Part shown: positions 19,605 through 28,558 of the stretch, piece by piece
Layout: each line of letters starts with the position of its first letter
Position numbering within the stretch: position 1 is the stretch's first letter
Assembly: GCA_002842095.1 (NCBI GenBank)
Contig: PHCB01000003.1
Coordinates: 1 to 64,000, forward strand
Direction: 5' to 3'
DNA: 64,000 nucleotides
Origin: a candidate division BRC1 bacterium HGW-BRC1-1
GTDB taxonomy: Bacteria; Sumerlaeota; Sumerlaeia; Sumerlaeales; Sumerlaeaceae
Translations under genes and position numbers: made by a program
Notes under the pieces: model-generated
What the model saw: the letters and a program-made list of their open reading frames with translations, nothing else
Database searches by the model: none
What the model was told of the DNA's origin: nothing

Positions 19605-21641
19605 TCAAAAGCTGAACCGCACGTTGGCCTTTTTGAGTTGCTCGTCGTAGGTGCGGGCCGTTTTTTTGCCCACGGTTATGGTGCGATAAGTGGTGTAAAC
19701 CTGCGGGATGATTTCCTCGAAGGCGGGCTTGGGCAGCTTGCGCGCATCTTCCACGTACCACGACACGGCGGAGTTCCCCTCAAGGATCGGCTTGCTGAAG
19801 TCGCCGACGGGAACCTTGTCCACGCTGGCGGGCAGGCCGGGCACGTCTTCGAGATACACGAAGCCGAGGTCCTGATAGTTGAGGACGAAGTCGGAGCTTT
19901 TGTACGCGGCCACTTTTTCGCGCATGACGGTGGGGCCGATTTTGGGGAAGTAGCCGAGGGGAAGAATGGGAATGCCACGGGGCGCGGGGCGGTGTTCATC
20001 GGAGACGCTGCCCTCGTCCTCGGTCCACAATGCCTCCCCGCCGGCGGCAGGTGCGGCTGCGCCCGCGCCTCCGGGGCCGACTTGATTTGTGATGATGCTC
20101 TCGATAATGCCGGTGGTCATTTGCTCGGCAGGCATAGCCTGGGGCAGCGTGGGGCGCTCTTCGCCCGACACGATGAAAGCCAGTTCAGCTTGAGCATCGG
20201 CGGGGGTGAAGGCCAGTGAGACGGATTTTAGAGTGAGCTTCACGAGACGCTTCATGGCCAGCGGGGTGAACAGGCGCGGATTGTCGCGCCAGAATTTGCG
20301 GGCGACTTCTTCGTTCACGTTCAGGTTGTTGAACTGGCGCTCCACATAGGCGTCGCGTCGCGCCATGTTGGCGGCTATTTCGCGGGAACGCACCAAGACG
20401 GGGTCGTTGTCGAACCCACCCTCGCGCACAACCTGCGCCATGGCTTCGCGCTGGAGGAAAGCCGACATCGTATCGCGCAGGCGGGTCTGGTCGAGCTTCA
20501 GTTCCTCGCGCTCGATCTCGGGGAACGTCATCCAGAAATTGCATTTTTGAATCTGGAACTTGCCGACGGAACCAACGATGTCCTGGTCGTGCTTGTTGTC
20601 CCAATCGTTCACGTCGGGCAGGGGATGGCGGTCGCGGAAGAGTTGTTTCGTCGCAAACTCGAACTGACCCTTCACGGCCTTGGGGTAAAGCTTGTCCTGG
20701 ATGCGTTGCACGTGGACGGGGTTCTCCAGCGTGGGCTCCTCACCGAGAGTGGTTTCGATGAGTTGCACCATATACAGGCCCTGGGGCCCGCGGAAAACTT
20801 CGCTCACTTCGCCGGGTTTGAGAGCGGCGGTAAACTCCTGAAAGATGCTGAACATCTCGTTCCGGGCGAAGGCGGGAATCTCGCCCCCGTTGCCCGCGCT
20901 GGGCGCGTCGCTGTTGGCGCGGGCGGCCTCGGCGAAGGTGGTCTGACCCGAGAGGATGCTTTCGCGCAGGGTGCGCATTTCGTTTTCTGCAACGGCCTGA
21001 TCTTCGAGGGATTCGTCGTAGCTGGTGGTTTTCAGAATGTAGCGCACGCGGGTGCGGGCCGGATCGCCCACCTCGCTGCGGTGCTCCTGCATGTACTTCA
21101 CCTGGTCGGCCTTGGAGATGCAGACCTGGGGCGCCACGATGTTGAGGATGTACGCAATCTCATAGCCGCGCAGCCCATAGTAGTAGGCGCGCAGATCGCA
21201 TTCGGTGGGCGGAATATCGCCCGCGATGGCGGGGATGACCTGATTGGTGAACACGTAATCGTTGATGTGGCCGCGCAGTGTCACGGCAAACGCCTCGCGC
21301 TCGCTGGGGGTCTTCGCCTTGTTGTACTGGTCGATGAGGTAGGCGGGGGAGAAACTGTCGGAAAGAATGATCCACAGCCAGAGGTCCTGTTCGGTGACGG
21401 GGCCATAGGATGTGCGCGCCACGATCTTGTCGGGGCTGCCCATGTAGACCGACCGGAAAAGCGGGTGATCCACCTTGCCGGGCGGCGGCGCCTTGAATTG
21501 GGGCGTCATATAAATGCTCGTATCCACGGCACCGGGGCCGAGGTTGCGCGACTTCGCAATAAGATCGCTTTTGCTCTGCGCTGTCGCCATCGCGCAGACC
21601 GCCAAGCATGCCATAACCATCATCCGCAGTGCGGTGCTCAT
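19605..21641 (-). CDS. Exported parvulin-type peptidyl-prolyl isomerase (SurA/PrsA-like), unusually long
   Basis: Encodes 678 residues. A short signal peptide (MMVMACLAVCAMATA) is followed by a SurA-N-like helical region. A rotamase core follows at about 195-310 (RTRVRYILKTTSYDES, FAEAARANSDAPSAGNGGEI, ALKPGEVSEVFRGPQGLYMVQLIE). It likely assists folding of exported or outer-membrane proteins in the periplasm. Residues after about 340 contain a second, divergent helical and PPIase-like half (REAMAQVVREGGFDNDP, SFEEI-type ending) and an Ala/Gly-rich linker. The total is longer than SurA (about 430) or PrsA (about 290). AAGGAG lies 6 bases before the ATG. Confidence 0.9.
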   Translation of the reverse strand: MSTALRMMVMACLAVCAMATAQSKSDLIAKSRNLGPGAVDTSIYMTPQFKAPPPGKVDHPLFRSVYMGSPDKIVARTSYGPVTEQDLWLWIILSDSFSPAYLIDQYNKAKTPSEREAFAVTLRGHINDYVFTNQVIPAIAGDIPPTECDLRAYYYGLRGYEIAYILNIVAPQVCISKADQVKYMQEHRSEVGDPARTRVRYILKTTSYDESLEDQAVAENEMRTLRESILSGQTTFAEAARANSDAPSAGNGGEIPAFARNEMFSIFQEFTAALKPGEVSEVFRGPQGLYMVQLIETTLGEEPTLENPVHVQRIQDKLYPKAVKGQFEFATKQLFRDRHPLPDVNDWDNKHDQDIVGSVGKFQIQKCNFWMTFPEIEREELKLDQTRLRDTMSAFLQREAMAQVVREGGFDNDPVLVRSREIAANMARRDAYVERQFNNLNVNEEVARKFWRDNPRLFTPLAMKRLVKLTLKSVSLAFTPADAQAELAFIVSGEERPTLPQAMPAEQMTTGIIESIITNQVGPGGAGAAAPAAGGEALWTEDEGSVSDEHRPAPRGIPILPLGYFPKIGPTVMREKVAAYKSSDFVLNYQDLGFVYLEDVPGLPASVDKVPVGDFSKPILEGNSAVSWYVEDARKLPKPAFEEIIPQVYTTYRTITVGKKTARTYDEQLKKANVRFSF

Positions 21642-21769
21642 ACCAACTCCTTGATCATCTCGCCTTCAACCGATTGGGCGTACCGAAAATCAGGTCCAGT
21701 GGGCAAGCCAAAAACAAAGGCGGCAAGGGTTGAATTGAAAATGGTGGGAGAGGGCTGGTGGATGGAGGG

Positions 21770-21814
21770 ATGGACCAGATGGACGATATGGACGAAATGG
21801 ACGCTATGGACGCC
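21770..21814 (+). repeat. 9-bp repeat array (ATGGACNNN), 5 units
   Basis: Five tandem units of ATGGAC followed by CAG, GAT, GAA, GCT and GCC. A degenerate copy (ATGGAGGG) precedes it. It lies upstream of the parvulin gene and beyond the terminator of the aldolase gene. Confidence 0.9.
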
Positions 21815-21850
21815 GCGGGGCGATGGGTGGATATGTATAAGATTGAGCGC

Positions 21851-21897
21851 AAAAAAATACCCCGCTGCGCTGCCATGAATCTGGCGGCGCGGCGGGG
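21851..21897 (-). terminator. Rho-independent terminator of the aldolase gene
   Basis: Read on the minus strand: a 15-bp stem (21883-21897 pairs with 21860-21874; two G-T wobbles), an 8-base loop, then TATTTTTTT. It begins about 20 bases after the aldolase stop codon. This is the strongest intrinsic terminator in the window. Confidence 0.93.
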
Positions 21898-21916
21898 TTG
21901 ATTGCTTGTTTCGGGG

Positions 21917-22945
21917 TTACTTCTTTTTGGTATAGTATGAAACCATCTGGGTCAGTGACTTGACCTTGATCTTGTCGGCGAAGCCGGCCTGGCCGAAGGC
22001 GATCATGCGCTGCTTGCAGATTTCGGTCATGGCCTCGCGGGCGGGTTTCAGGTAGTCGCGGGGGTCGAACTTCTCGGGGGTCTCGGCGAACACCTTGCGG
22101 ATGGCCGCAGTGATGGCGAGGCGGTTGTCGGTGTCGACGTTGATCTTGCGCACGCCGTGCTTGATGCCGCGTTGGATCTGATCGACCGGCACGCCCCAGG
22201 CGGGCTTGAGGTCGCCACCGTACTTGTTCACCAGTTCGCGCAGTTCCTGCGGCACGCTGGAGGAGCCGTGCATGACAAGGTGCGTGTTGGGCAGCCGGCG
22301 GTGGATCTCTTCGATGAGGTCCATCTTCAGCACATCGCCGGTGGGGGGCGAGGTGAACTTATAAGCGCCGTGGCTGGTGCCGATGGCGACGGCCAGCGCG
22401 TCAACGCCGGTGTCGGCCACAAACTGCTCGGCCTGCACGGGGTCGGTCAGGTGCTTCATGGCTTCTTCGCCGGTCAGGCCTGCGCCGTGGCCGTCTTCGA
22501 TGCCGCCCAGGGCACCAAGCTCGCCTTCAACGCTCACGCCCACGGCGTGGGAAACTTCCACGACCTTCTTGGTTACGTTGGCGTTGTACTCGTAGTCGGC
22601 CGGGGTCTTGCCGTCGGCCTCAAGCGAGCCGTCCATCATAACGCTGGTAAAGCCGTTGGCGATGGCGCTGTAGCAGGTGGCGGCGCTGTTGCCGTGGTCG
22701 AGGTGCATGGCCAGCGGAATCTCGGGGTGCAGTTCGGCGGCGGCGAGAATCAGGTTGCGCAGGTAGGCATCCTGGCTATAGCTGCGGGCGCCGCGGGAGG
22801 CCTGGATGATGGCCGGCGAATTCGTCTCGACGGCGGCGGCCATGATGGCCTGGATTTGTTCCATGTTGTTGACGTTCAGCGCGGCCACGCCGTAGCCATT
22901 CTCGGCGGCATGATCGAGCAGAAGACGCATAGGTACCAAAGGCAT
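21917..22945 (-). CDS. fba: Class II fructose-bisphosphate aldolase
   Basis: Encodes 342 residues; interconverts fructose-1,6-bisphosphate with DHAP and glyceraldehyde-3-phosphate using Zn2+. Visible family motifs: [13 protein letters not shown] (metal His), [36 protein letters not shown] (metal His), [10 protein letters not shown] (metal His) and [10 protein letters not shown] (substrate phosphate). The ATG at 22945 has AGAGGA about 8-10 bases upstream and gives the normal N-terminus [19 protein letters not shown]; a longer frame from 23029 is unlikely. It is a single-gene transcript ending at a strong terminator. It serves glycolysis or gluconeogenesis. Confidence 0.97.
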   Translation of the reverse strand: MPLVPMRLLLDHAAENGYGVAALNVNNMEQIQAIMAAAVETNSPAIIQASRGARSYSQDAYLRNLILAAAELHPEIPLAMHLDHGNSAATCYSAIANGFTSVMMDGSLEADGKTPADYEYNANVTKKVVEVSHAVGVSVEGELGALGGIEDGHGAGLTGEEAMKHLTDPVQAEQFVADTGVDALAVAIGTSHGAYKFTSPPTGDVLKMDLIEEIHRRLPNTHLVMHGSSSVPQELRELVNKYGGDLKPAWGVPVDQIQRGIKHGVRKINVDTDNRLAITAAIRKVFAETPEKFDPRDYLKPAREAMTEICKQRMIAFGQAGFADKIKVKSLTQMVSYYTKKK

Positions 22946-23075
22946 TGCTTGTGGATCCTCTCGGTTTTTTAATTCTTCGGGTTTAAATCGGCGGCCCGTG
23001 GGGGGGCTTGTCAAGCATTCAGAAACCACCCGGGGCAGGGGGACCGCCGTGCCCCTGCCCGGGGGATTTCGTGGA

Positions 23076-25019
23076 TCAGTGTTTCAAAAAGGTTCCGCTG
23101 CCTTCCACGTTGCGTTCGTCGCGCCAGTCGGGACGCCAGAACAGGTGTGTGCTGTTGCCCGGTTCGGTGGTGTCGTGGTCGTGCTGCGTGAAGTTGACGC
23201 GCACGGCTTTCCAGTCGGCCTTCTGCTGCGCGTTGAGCCACGCCACGGGGATGGCGGCTTCCATGGCGATCCCCTCGTCGTTGGCCACGGCGGTGTATTT
23301 CGTTCCCGCGGGCAGTTTGTCCGGTTGGAAGATGACCGGTTTGTCACCGGCTGTGGCCGGCGGGGCGATGCTGATGATGAGGTGGTCGATAAAATCGCTG
23401 GCGGCGCGCCCGTGCGAGCGCGCGGGATCGGGCCGCGCGTCGATCCGCACTTCCACACCGTCCTGCTCCCACGGGTAACGCGTCGCGTCGAGGATGGTTT
23501 TGTCGTCGCGGGTTTGCATCGCGATGTACAGGTACTCATTGTCGTAAGACAAACCGGCGCGGAACGAAGCGTCGGCCACGCCGGTCCAGCGGGTCGAGGG
23601 CGGCTCGGCGGTTTTGGCCATGAGGGGCATATCGGTCCACTCCTGCAGATTGCCATCCACCGTTACGGCAGCGAGGGCGTGTTTGACGTGCATGTCGCGG
23701 ATAATGCCGATGTTGGCGGTTCCGGTCAGTTCGAGCGGTTCGGTACCTTTCGGTGACCAGATGGCGGACCATTTCGCCATTATGGGAGCCGTTATTTCCT
23801 CGGGGGCAACTCCGCCGGGGGCGGATATTGACAGGCTGATGGTGGTCGATTCCTGGGAGGCCAGATCGCGGGTCACAAGGGCGGGGTCGACGCGAAGCGG
23901 GGGTGCCTCGACGAATTCCACTTTCATGCGGATTGGGTCCGGGGTTGCATTCTTCAGCACAAATTCCGTGGTGGCGCTTGTAAAGGTGTCGTGGTCGGCG
24001 CGGATGACGACGCTTTTCAGCGCGGAGTTGGACATGCCGGAAACGTCGGCCTGCGTGGCCTCGGTGCGAACGTCGCGGGGCAGGATGCCGTCCAGCGCAA
24101 GGTTTGCGATGTCGGGGCCGTTGTCGTCCATGGTCACCCATACGATGTGATCGAACTCACCGTAGGTGCGCGCGCCGCGCAGTTTGCTCCCCCCGCCGGT
24201 GGTGGCCAGCACGATATGCTCATGATTACCGTTGCGCACGGTGTGGGCGTAGGCGTGGGTGTGGCCAGCGAACAGCGTGTACTTGCGGGGTTTCAGCAGG
24301 GCATCCATTTTCTCCCACTGGGTGCCGCCGTTGTCTTTCCAGGCGGCTTCGGTTTCCTCGATGCGCCACAGCGGCTCGTGCATGAAAACGAAGGTCCAGC
24401 GGGGGTCGGGGTTGTCTTCCAGCACCTTCTTGAAGTATGCTATCTGATCATCGCTCACGCGGGCCGGGTAGGGGTCTTCGCTGTTCACCACCAGAAAGAG
24501 GGCGTCCTTGTAGAGGAAGTGGTAATAGGGGCGACCGCGACGTTTTGTGTAAACATCCACCTCGGTGGGGTTGGACAGATCGTGGTTGCCGGGCACATAA
24601 AAGTAAGGTGAGTCCAGGTCCGATATCATCTTGTCGACTTCGTCCCATTCCTGGGTCAGCTTTTCGGTGTCGGTGGTGTAGCCGCCGATGAGATCGCCCA
24701 CCGAGATGACAAACTCGGGGTGGAGCATGTTGATCTTTTCGATGGCGCTTTCGAATATGCCCGCGCGGGCTCCGCCGGTGCGGTCGGACATGACGACGAA
24801 CTGAAAGTTGGCGGGGTCGTTCTGAAATTTGTCGTGAGTAAGGGGGCTGGCGGCGGGGGGCACGGGAGCATCGAGATGAAACTTGGCCACCTTCGCGGCG
24901 GGAGAGTCATGGCTGTGGCCATCGTTCTGATCATGGCCGGAGTGAGCCAGCGCGGTGAAGGGCAACAGCAGACAGGCCGCCAGGGCCGCGAAGCGGGGGA
25001 GATGGTGGGTGCGATTCAT
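23076..25019 (-). CDS. Secreted metallophosphoesterase with C-terminal CBM9/DOMON-like domain
   Basis: Encodes 647 residues from ATG 25019, which begins a signal peptide ([19 protein letters not shown]) followed by a His-rich linker ([14 protein letters not shown]). The calcineurin-like phosphoesterase core shows the metal ligands in order: [36 protein letters not shown] and [12 protein letters not shown] beta-rich middle domain follows. The last 190 residues ([43 protein letters not shown]) resemble family-9 carbohydrate-binding/DOMON-like domains. The substrate is unknown: an extracellular phosphoester, possibly on a carbohydrate-anchored substrate. AAGGAG lies about 13 bases upstream. Confidence 0.9.
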   Translation of the reverse strand: MNRTHHLPRFAALAACLLLPFTALAHSGHDQNDGHSHDSPAAKVAKFHLDAPVPPAASPLTHDKFQNDPANFQFVVMSDRTGGARAGIFESAIEKINMLHPEFVISVGDLIGGYTTDTEKLTQEWDEVDKMISDLDSPYFYVPGNHDLSNPTEVDVYTKRRGRPYYHFLYKDALFLVVNSEDPYPARVSDDQIAYFKKVLEDNPDPRWTFVFMHEPLWRIEETEAAWKDNGGTQWEKMDALLKPRKYTLFAGHTHAYAHTVRNGNHEHIVLATTGGGSKLRGARTYGEFDHIVWVTMDDNGPDIANLALDGILPRDVRTEATQADVSGMSNSALKSVVIRADHDTFTSATTEFVLKNATPDPIRMKVEFVEAPPLRVDPALVTRDLASQESTTISLSISAPGGVAPEEITAPIMAKWSAIWSPKGTEPLELTGTANIGIIRDMHVKHALAAVTVDGNLQEWTDMPLMAKTAEPPSTRWTGVADASFRAGLSYDNEYLYIAMQTRDDKTILDATRYPWEQDGVEVRIDARPDPARSHGRAASDFIDHLIISIAPPATAGDKPVIFQPDKLPAGTKYTAVANDEGIAMEAAIPVAWLNAQQKADWKAVRVNFTQHDHDTTEPGNSTHLFWRPDWRDERNVEGSGTFLKH

Positions 25020-25132
25020 GGTGTGTGACAAAACTCCTTTGAGATGAAATGGAGCGTATATGGGGCGCGGGGCGTGGTTGGCAGCCCTCAAAGGATTTTA
25101 GGGGGTACAGCGGGGGATATTCGGTCAGGGTC

Positions 25133-25145
25133 AAAGCAGAGGCAT
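25133..25145 (+). repeat. 13-bp direct repeat, left copy (AAAGCAGAGGCAT)
   Basis: An exact match to 26030-26042; the two copies flank the acetyltransferase gene. The motif also belongs to a wider degenerate family seen at 26030-26072 and 30283-30310. Confidence 0.8.
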
Positions 25146-25253
25146 GGCGCAACTCGTTCCTTGTGCTTCTCAACGTTGCACTTCGCATCTGACCCGTGTC
25201 TATCGTCACATTAAAGTCAGACACTCCCCACCGAGAAAAAGGACCCGCTTCCG

Positions 25254-26012
25254 TTGACCAGCGACACCGACATGCGACTGAAGATGCACCACGCGCTCCT
25301 CGCCCTTGGCGTGCGGTCCGGTGGCGTGGTGATGGTGCATTCGTCCCTGCGTGCGCTGGGCCCGGTGGAGGGCGGTGCCGAAACCGTTGTCCTGGCGCTC
25401 CTCGACGCCCTCGGGCCCGAGGGCACCCTCATGATGCCCGCCCTCAGCTATAGCACCGTTGGTGCCGACAACCCCAATTTCCACGCCCTCGACACCCCCT
25501 CGTGCGTGGGCGCTCTCGCGGAGTATTTCCGCACCCGACCCGGCACCCTGCGCAGCATCCACCCGACCCACTCCGTCGCCGCCATCGGCGCGCGGGCCCG
25601 GGAGCTTCTCGCCCGCCACGAAGACGATACGACCCCGTGCGGCCCTCGCTCGCCCTTCCACCTGCTGCACGACATCGGTGGCCAATTGCTGTTTCTCGGA
25701 TGCGGCACGAAACCCAACACCATGATGCACGCCGTCGAGGAACTCGTCGAGCCGCCCTACCTCTTTGGGCGTACCATCACCTACGATTGCATCCGTCCCG
25801 ACGGCACCAGCCACCCCATGGCCGTTCGCAGCCACAACTTCGCCGGCGTCGCCCAGCGTTACGATCGCCTCGAATCTCTCCTGCCATTCCCGCATCTCCG
25901 CGTTGGCCCCGTCCTCGGCGCCACCTGCCACCTCCTCGAAGCCGCCCCCGCCTGGGACGCCGCCCTCGCCGCGCTCCAGCAAGACCCCCTCGCCTTCATA
26001 GAACCCGCGTGA
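25254..26012 (+). CDS. AAC(3)-fold N-acetyltransferase
   Basis: Encodes 252 residues of the Antibiotic_NAT family, CoA-dependent acetyltransferases that include aminoglycoside 3-N-acetyltransferases and relatives of other function. Motifs: VVMVHSSLRALGPVEGG near the N-terminus, LMMPALSYS, RSIHPTHSVAAIG, the DDTTPCGPRSPFHLL loop and LLFLGCGTKPNTMMHAVEE. I do not call it a resistance gene; many members act on other amines. The TTG at 25254 has AAGGA about 10 bases upstream; ATG 25272 is the alternative. Codons end mostly in C, unlike the flanking genes, and 13-bp direct repeats flank it, which suggests acquisition. Confidence 0.9.
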   Translation: MTSDTDMRLKMHHALLALGVRSGGVVMVHSSLRALGPVEGGAETVVLALLDALGPEGTLMMPALSYSTVGADNPNFHALDTPSCVGALAEYFRTRPGTLRSIHPTHSVAAIGARARELLARHEDDTTPCGPRSPFHLLHDIGGQLLFLGCGTKPNTMMHAVEELVEPPYLFGRTITYDCIRPDGTSHPMAVRSHNFAGVAQRYDRLESLLPFPHLRVGPVLGATCHLLEAAPAWDAALAALQQDPLAFIEPA

Positions 26013-26029
26013 GCCACCCCGAACACGGT

Positions 26030-26072
26030 AAAGCAGAGGCATCGACACAAAGGCACGAAGACACAAAGAAAA
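26030..26072 (+). repeat. 13-bp direct repeat (right copy) plus A-rich dispersed repeat
   Basis: Starts with AAAGCAGAGGCAT (26030-26042), identical to 25133-25145. It continues into an A-rich stretch, AAAGGCACGAAGACACAAAG. A degenerate copy of this A-rich part (AAAGACACGAAGAAAAG) is at about 30287. Confidence 0.75.
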
Positions 26073-26160
26073 GCAAGTCGACGGTTGCGTTTGGGCGTGT
26101 GGTGCGTTCAATTATAGGGGTCATAACAAACTGGAATCGTCGAGAAAGGGGACCATGGCG

Positions 26161-26508
26161 ATGGATGACAATGGGCGCATAACGCGTAGGAACATATTAG
26201 CCCTGTTGATGGCTGTGAGCCTACCCTTGGCATTGCTTCTTATAGGATGGGCCAAAGTTTCTTATGAAAATCAAAAGATTCGAAAATACTCGGCCGTGGG
26301 AATGCCCATAAGTGCGGCCGAAGAGAACTTGGGCGAGCCAACGCAGGAGTACACGCGAGTAGAATGGGATAAAGGTTCTTACTTCAAGGAGGCATCCATT
26401 CCTGAAGGAACCACGCGCGTGGTTAAGTACAGCTATTTGAGTGCATATTGTTACATTTTCGTGGGGGAGAATGGCATAGTTTTGGGAAGCTATTGGTTTT
26501 ACACCTGA
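26161..26508 (+). CDS. Small membrane-anchored protein of unknown function
   Basis: Encodes 115 residues. After a short positive N-terminus there is one hydrophobic segment (ILALLMAVSLPLALLLIGWA, about 10-29), then a soluble domain facing outward. The stretch GMPISAAEENLGEPTQEY followed by beta strands (CYIFVGENGIVLGSYWF) loosely resembles the BamE/SmpA fold, where a G-x2-xxEV-xxxLG-P pattern is usual; this is only a suggestion. ATG 26161 is preferred because AGGGG is 9 bases upstream, against 3 bases for ATG 26155. Base composition is visibly more AT-rich than its neighbours. Confidence 0.7.
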   Translation: MDDNGRITRRNILALLMAVSLPLALLLIGWAKVSYENQKIRKYSAVGMPISAAEENLGEPTQEYTRVEWDKGSYFKEASIPEGTTRVVKYSYLSAYCYIFVGENGIVLGSYWFYT

Positions 26509-26717
26509 ACGGTGGGCCGATAGGAAGGGGGTGGATATGACGCGGGGCGTTGCTATCGATATGTTGACAGAAATTATCCTGCGGGCATCGAATGCGCGGG
26601 CATGTATTTTTCGTCGCGATCAGGGGAGAAGTTTGTCATGAAACATGGGAGCCATCCGGTTGTGGGGATGATAAGTGTTCAGCGGTTGGCCACCATTGCC
26701 GATTGGAGTTTGTTCTG

Positions 26718-27107
26718 ATGGGAGTCTCGCGGGCGCAGGTGCGGACTAACTTGATGACGCTGGTTGCGATGCAGGCGGCGCGGGATCGGGAGTTTGGGGC
26801 GCTGGTGCTGGCGGTGTGGGTGCATGCTCAGGATGACGCGGAGGATGTTTATCTGCTGGAAGTGTTCGAGAGCTTTGCTTCGCCCGATGATGGGGCCGAG
26901 CGGGCGGTGTTGCGGTTCCCGGCCTTTGGGGATCTGTGGCTGCCGGGGATGTACATCGTGGAGACCATGTCGCGGGCGGAGTTTGATCGCGTGGCGGCGG
27001 CGGGGGACGACGAGGCGCTGGCATCTGCGAAGGAAGATCTGGCTCGCGGTGCTGCGGAAATTTTGTGGCCACCGCCGGAGAAGCGCGAGCCGTGGATGGA
27101 ATTGTGA
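26718..27107 (+). CDS. Hypothetical protein
   Basis: Encodes 129 residues from ATG 26718, with GGAG about 9-10 bases upstream. A longer frame from 26592 begins in sequence with no coding character. It contains mixed alpha/beta segments (FGALVLAVWVHAQDDAEDVYLLEVFES, given here in part: ALVLAVWVHAQ, VYLLEVFES; then PGMYIVETMSRAEFDRV). There is no signal peptide, membrane helix or metal motif. It lies just before a 9-bp repeat array and the thymidine phosphorylase gene on the same strand. I do not recognise a family. Confidence 0.65.
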   Translation: MGVSRAQVRTNLMTLVAMQAARDREFGALVLAVWVHAQDDAEDVYLLEVFESFASPDDGAERAVLRFPAFGDLWLPGMYIVETMSRAEFDRVAAAGDDEALASAKEDLARGAAEILWPPPEKREPWMEL

Positions 27108-27121
27108 CGGGGGCGGGTGGG

Positions 27122-27172
27122 ATGGACGATATGGACAAAATGGACTTTATGGACGATATGGACGTTGTCCAT
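27122..27172 (+). repeat. 9-bp repeat array (ATGGACNNN), 5 units ending in an inverted half-unit
   Basis: Units ATGGAC followed by GAT, AAA, TTT, GAT and GTT, then GTCCAT at 27167-27172. The end forms the small palindrome ATGGAC-GTT-GTCCAT. It lies in the leader of the thymidine phosphorylase gene, 24 bases before its start. Confidence 0.9.
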
Positions 27173-27196
27173 AATGGCTGATTTCAGGAGGCGTTT

Positions 27197-28531
27197 ATGA
27201 GGCCGACAGACGTTATCATTCGCAAGCGCGATGGGCACCCGCTTTCGGGGGAAGAAATAGCTGCGTTCGTGAAGGGGCTGGGCAGCGGCGATTGGGCCGA
27301 TTACCAGACCGCAGCGCTGCTTATGGCGATCTTCTTGCAGGGGATGAACTTCGACGAAACGGCCGCGCTGACCCGCGAGATGATGGAGTCGGGCGAGACA
27401 TACGATCTGACCGGGGTTGCGTCGGGCGGGCGGCGGCCGGTGGACAAGCACAGCACCGGCGGCGTGGGCGACAAGGTGTCGCTGGCGCTGGCTCCGCTGG
27501 CGGCGGCGTGCGGGCTGACGGTGCCCATGGTGAGTGGTCGCGGGCTGGGCCACACGGGCGGCACGCTGGACAAACTGGAGGCCATCCCCGGGTTTCAGGT
27601 GCGCCTCTCCACGCCGGATTTTCTGAAGCAACTGTCGCGGCTGGGCGTGGCGATGATCGGCCAGAGCGACACCTTTGTGCCGGCGGACAAGAAGCTGTAT
27701 TCGTTGCGCGACGTGACCGGCACGGTGGAGAGCATCCCGCTCATCTGCGCGTCGATCCTCAGCAAGAAGGCGGCGTCGGGGGCGGCGGCGTTGCTGATGG
27801 ACGTGAAGACCGGCAGCGGCGCGTTCATGGCCACGGTGGAGCAGGCACGCGAGCTGGCCAAGGGGCTGGCGGGCGTGGGCGCGGCGCTGGGGCGGCCCGT
27901 GCGGGCGATGATCACCGACATGAGCCAGCCGCTGGGGCGCGCGGTGGGCAACGCCAACGAAACCCGCGAGGCGATCGAATGTCTGCGCGGCGCCGGCCCC
28001 GACGACCTGCGCACGCTGGTGGTGGAGCAGGTGGCGGAGATGATCCTGCTGGCCGAGCCGACCCGCGAGGCGGGTCCGGCGGCACCTCAAGATTTGGAGA
28101 AGGCGCGGGCCACGGCCACGGAGGCGTTGGATTCGGGCAAGGCGCTGGAAAAGTTCGCCGCGATGATCGAGGCGCAGGGTGGCGACGCACGGGTGACGGA
28201 AGACATCGAGTTGCTTGAGTTGGCGTCCGACCGTGAGATGTTCGCCGCGTCCCGCGAGGGTGTGGTGGCCAGCGTCGACAGCCGCGCCGTGGGCAACGCC
28301 GCGCTCAGCCTGGGCGCGGGGCGCGTGCGCGCCAGCGACGATGTGGACCACGCCGTGGGTCTGCAAATGTGCGTGCGCATCGGGGACCGCGTGGAGGCCG
28401 GCGCGCCGCTGGTGGAGATCATCCATCGCGGTGGCCGCGGGCTGGAAGATTGCCGCGCGCGGTTGCAGCGGGCGTTTGTGATTGGCGATGAATCCGTGTC
28501 GCCGCCGGAACTGATTCTCGAGCGCCTGTAA
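27197..28531 (+). CDS. deoA: Thymidine/pyrimidine-nucleoside phosphorylase
   Basis: Encodes 444 residues; phosphorolyses thymidine or uridine to base plus (deoxy)ribose-1-phosphate in nucleoside salvage. The family signature KHSTGGVGDK is at about 83-92, followed by MVSGRGLGHTGGTLDKLE and the SADKKLYSLRDVTGTVES-like stretch (PADKKLYSLRDVTGTVE). The C-terminal PYNP domain is present (AVGLQMCVRIGDRVEAG). AGGAGG lies 5-6 bases before the ATG. The 445-residue length fits both DeoA and Pdp; sequence alone does not separate uridine from thymidine preference. It is convergent with the transglutaminase-like gene, 27 bases apart. Confidence 0.95.
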   Translation: MRPTDVIIRKRDGHPLSGEEIAAFVKGLGSGDWADYQTAALLMAIFLQGMNFDETAALTREMMESGETYDLTGVASGGRRPVDKHSTGGVGDKVSLALAPLAAACGLTVPMVSGRGLGHTGGTLDKLEAIPGFQVRLSTPDFLKQLSRLGVAMIGQSDTFVPADKKLYSLRDVTGTVESIPLICASILSKKAASGAAALLMDVKTGSGAFMATVEQARELAKGLAGVGAALGRPVRAMITDMSQPLGRAVGNANETREAIECLRGAGPDDLRTLVVEQVAEMILLAEPTREAGPAAPQDLEKARATATEALDSGKALEKFAAMIEAQGGDARVTEDIELLELASDREMFAASREGVVASVDSRAVGNAALSLGAGRVRASDDVDHAVGLQMCVRIGDRVEAGAPLVEIIHRGGRGLEDCRARLQRAFVIGDESVSPPELILERL

Positions 28532-28558
28532 TTTTCCGGTCAGGTGGCGCGGCGGTGG

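Noticed and set aside
25254-26012. Calling the acetyltransferase an aminoglycoside-resistance gene
   Set aside because: The fold family includes enzymes with other substrates and sequence alone does not show aminoglycoside specificity.
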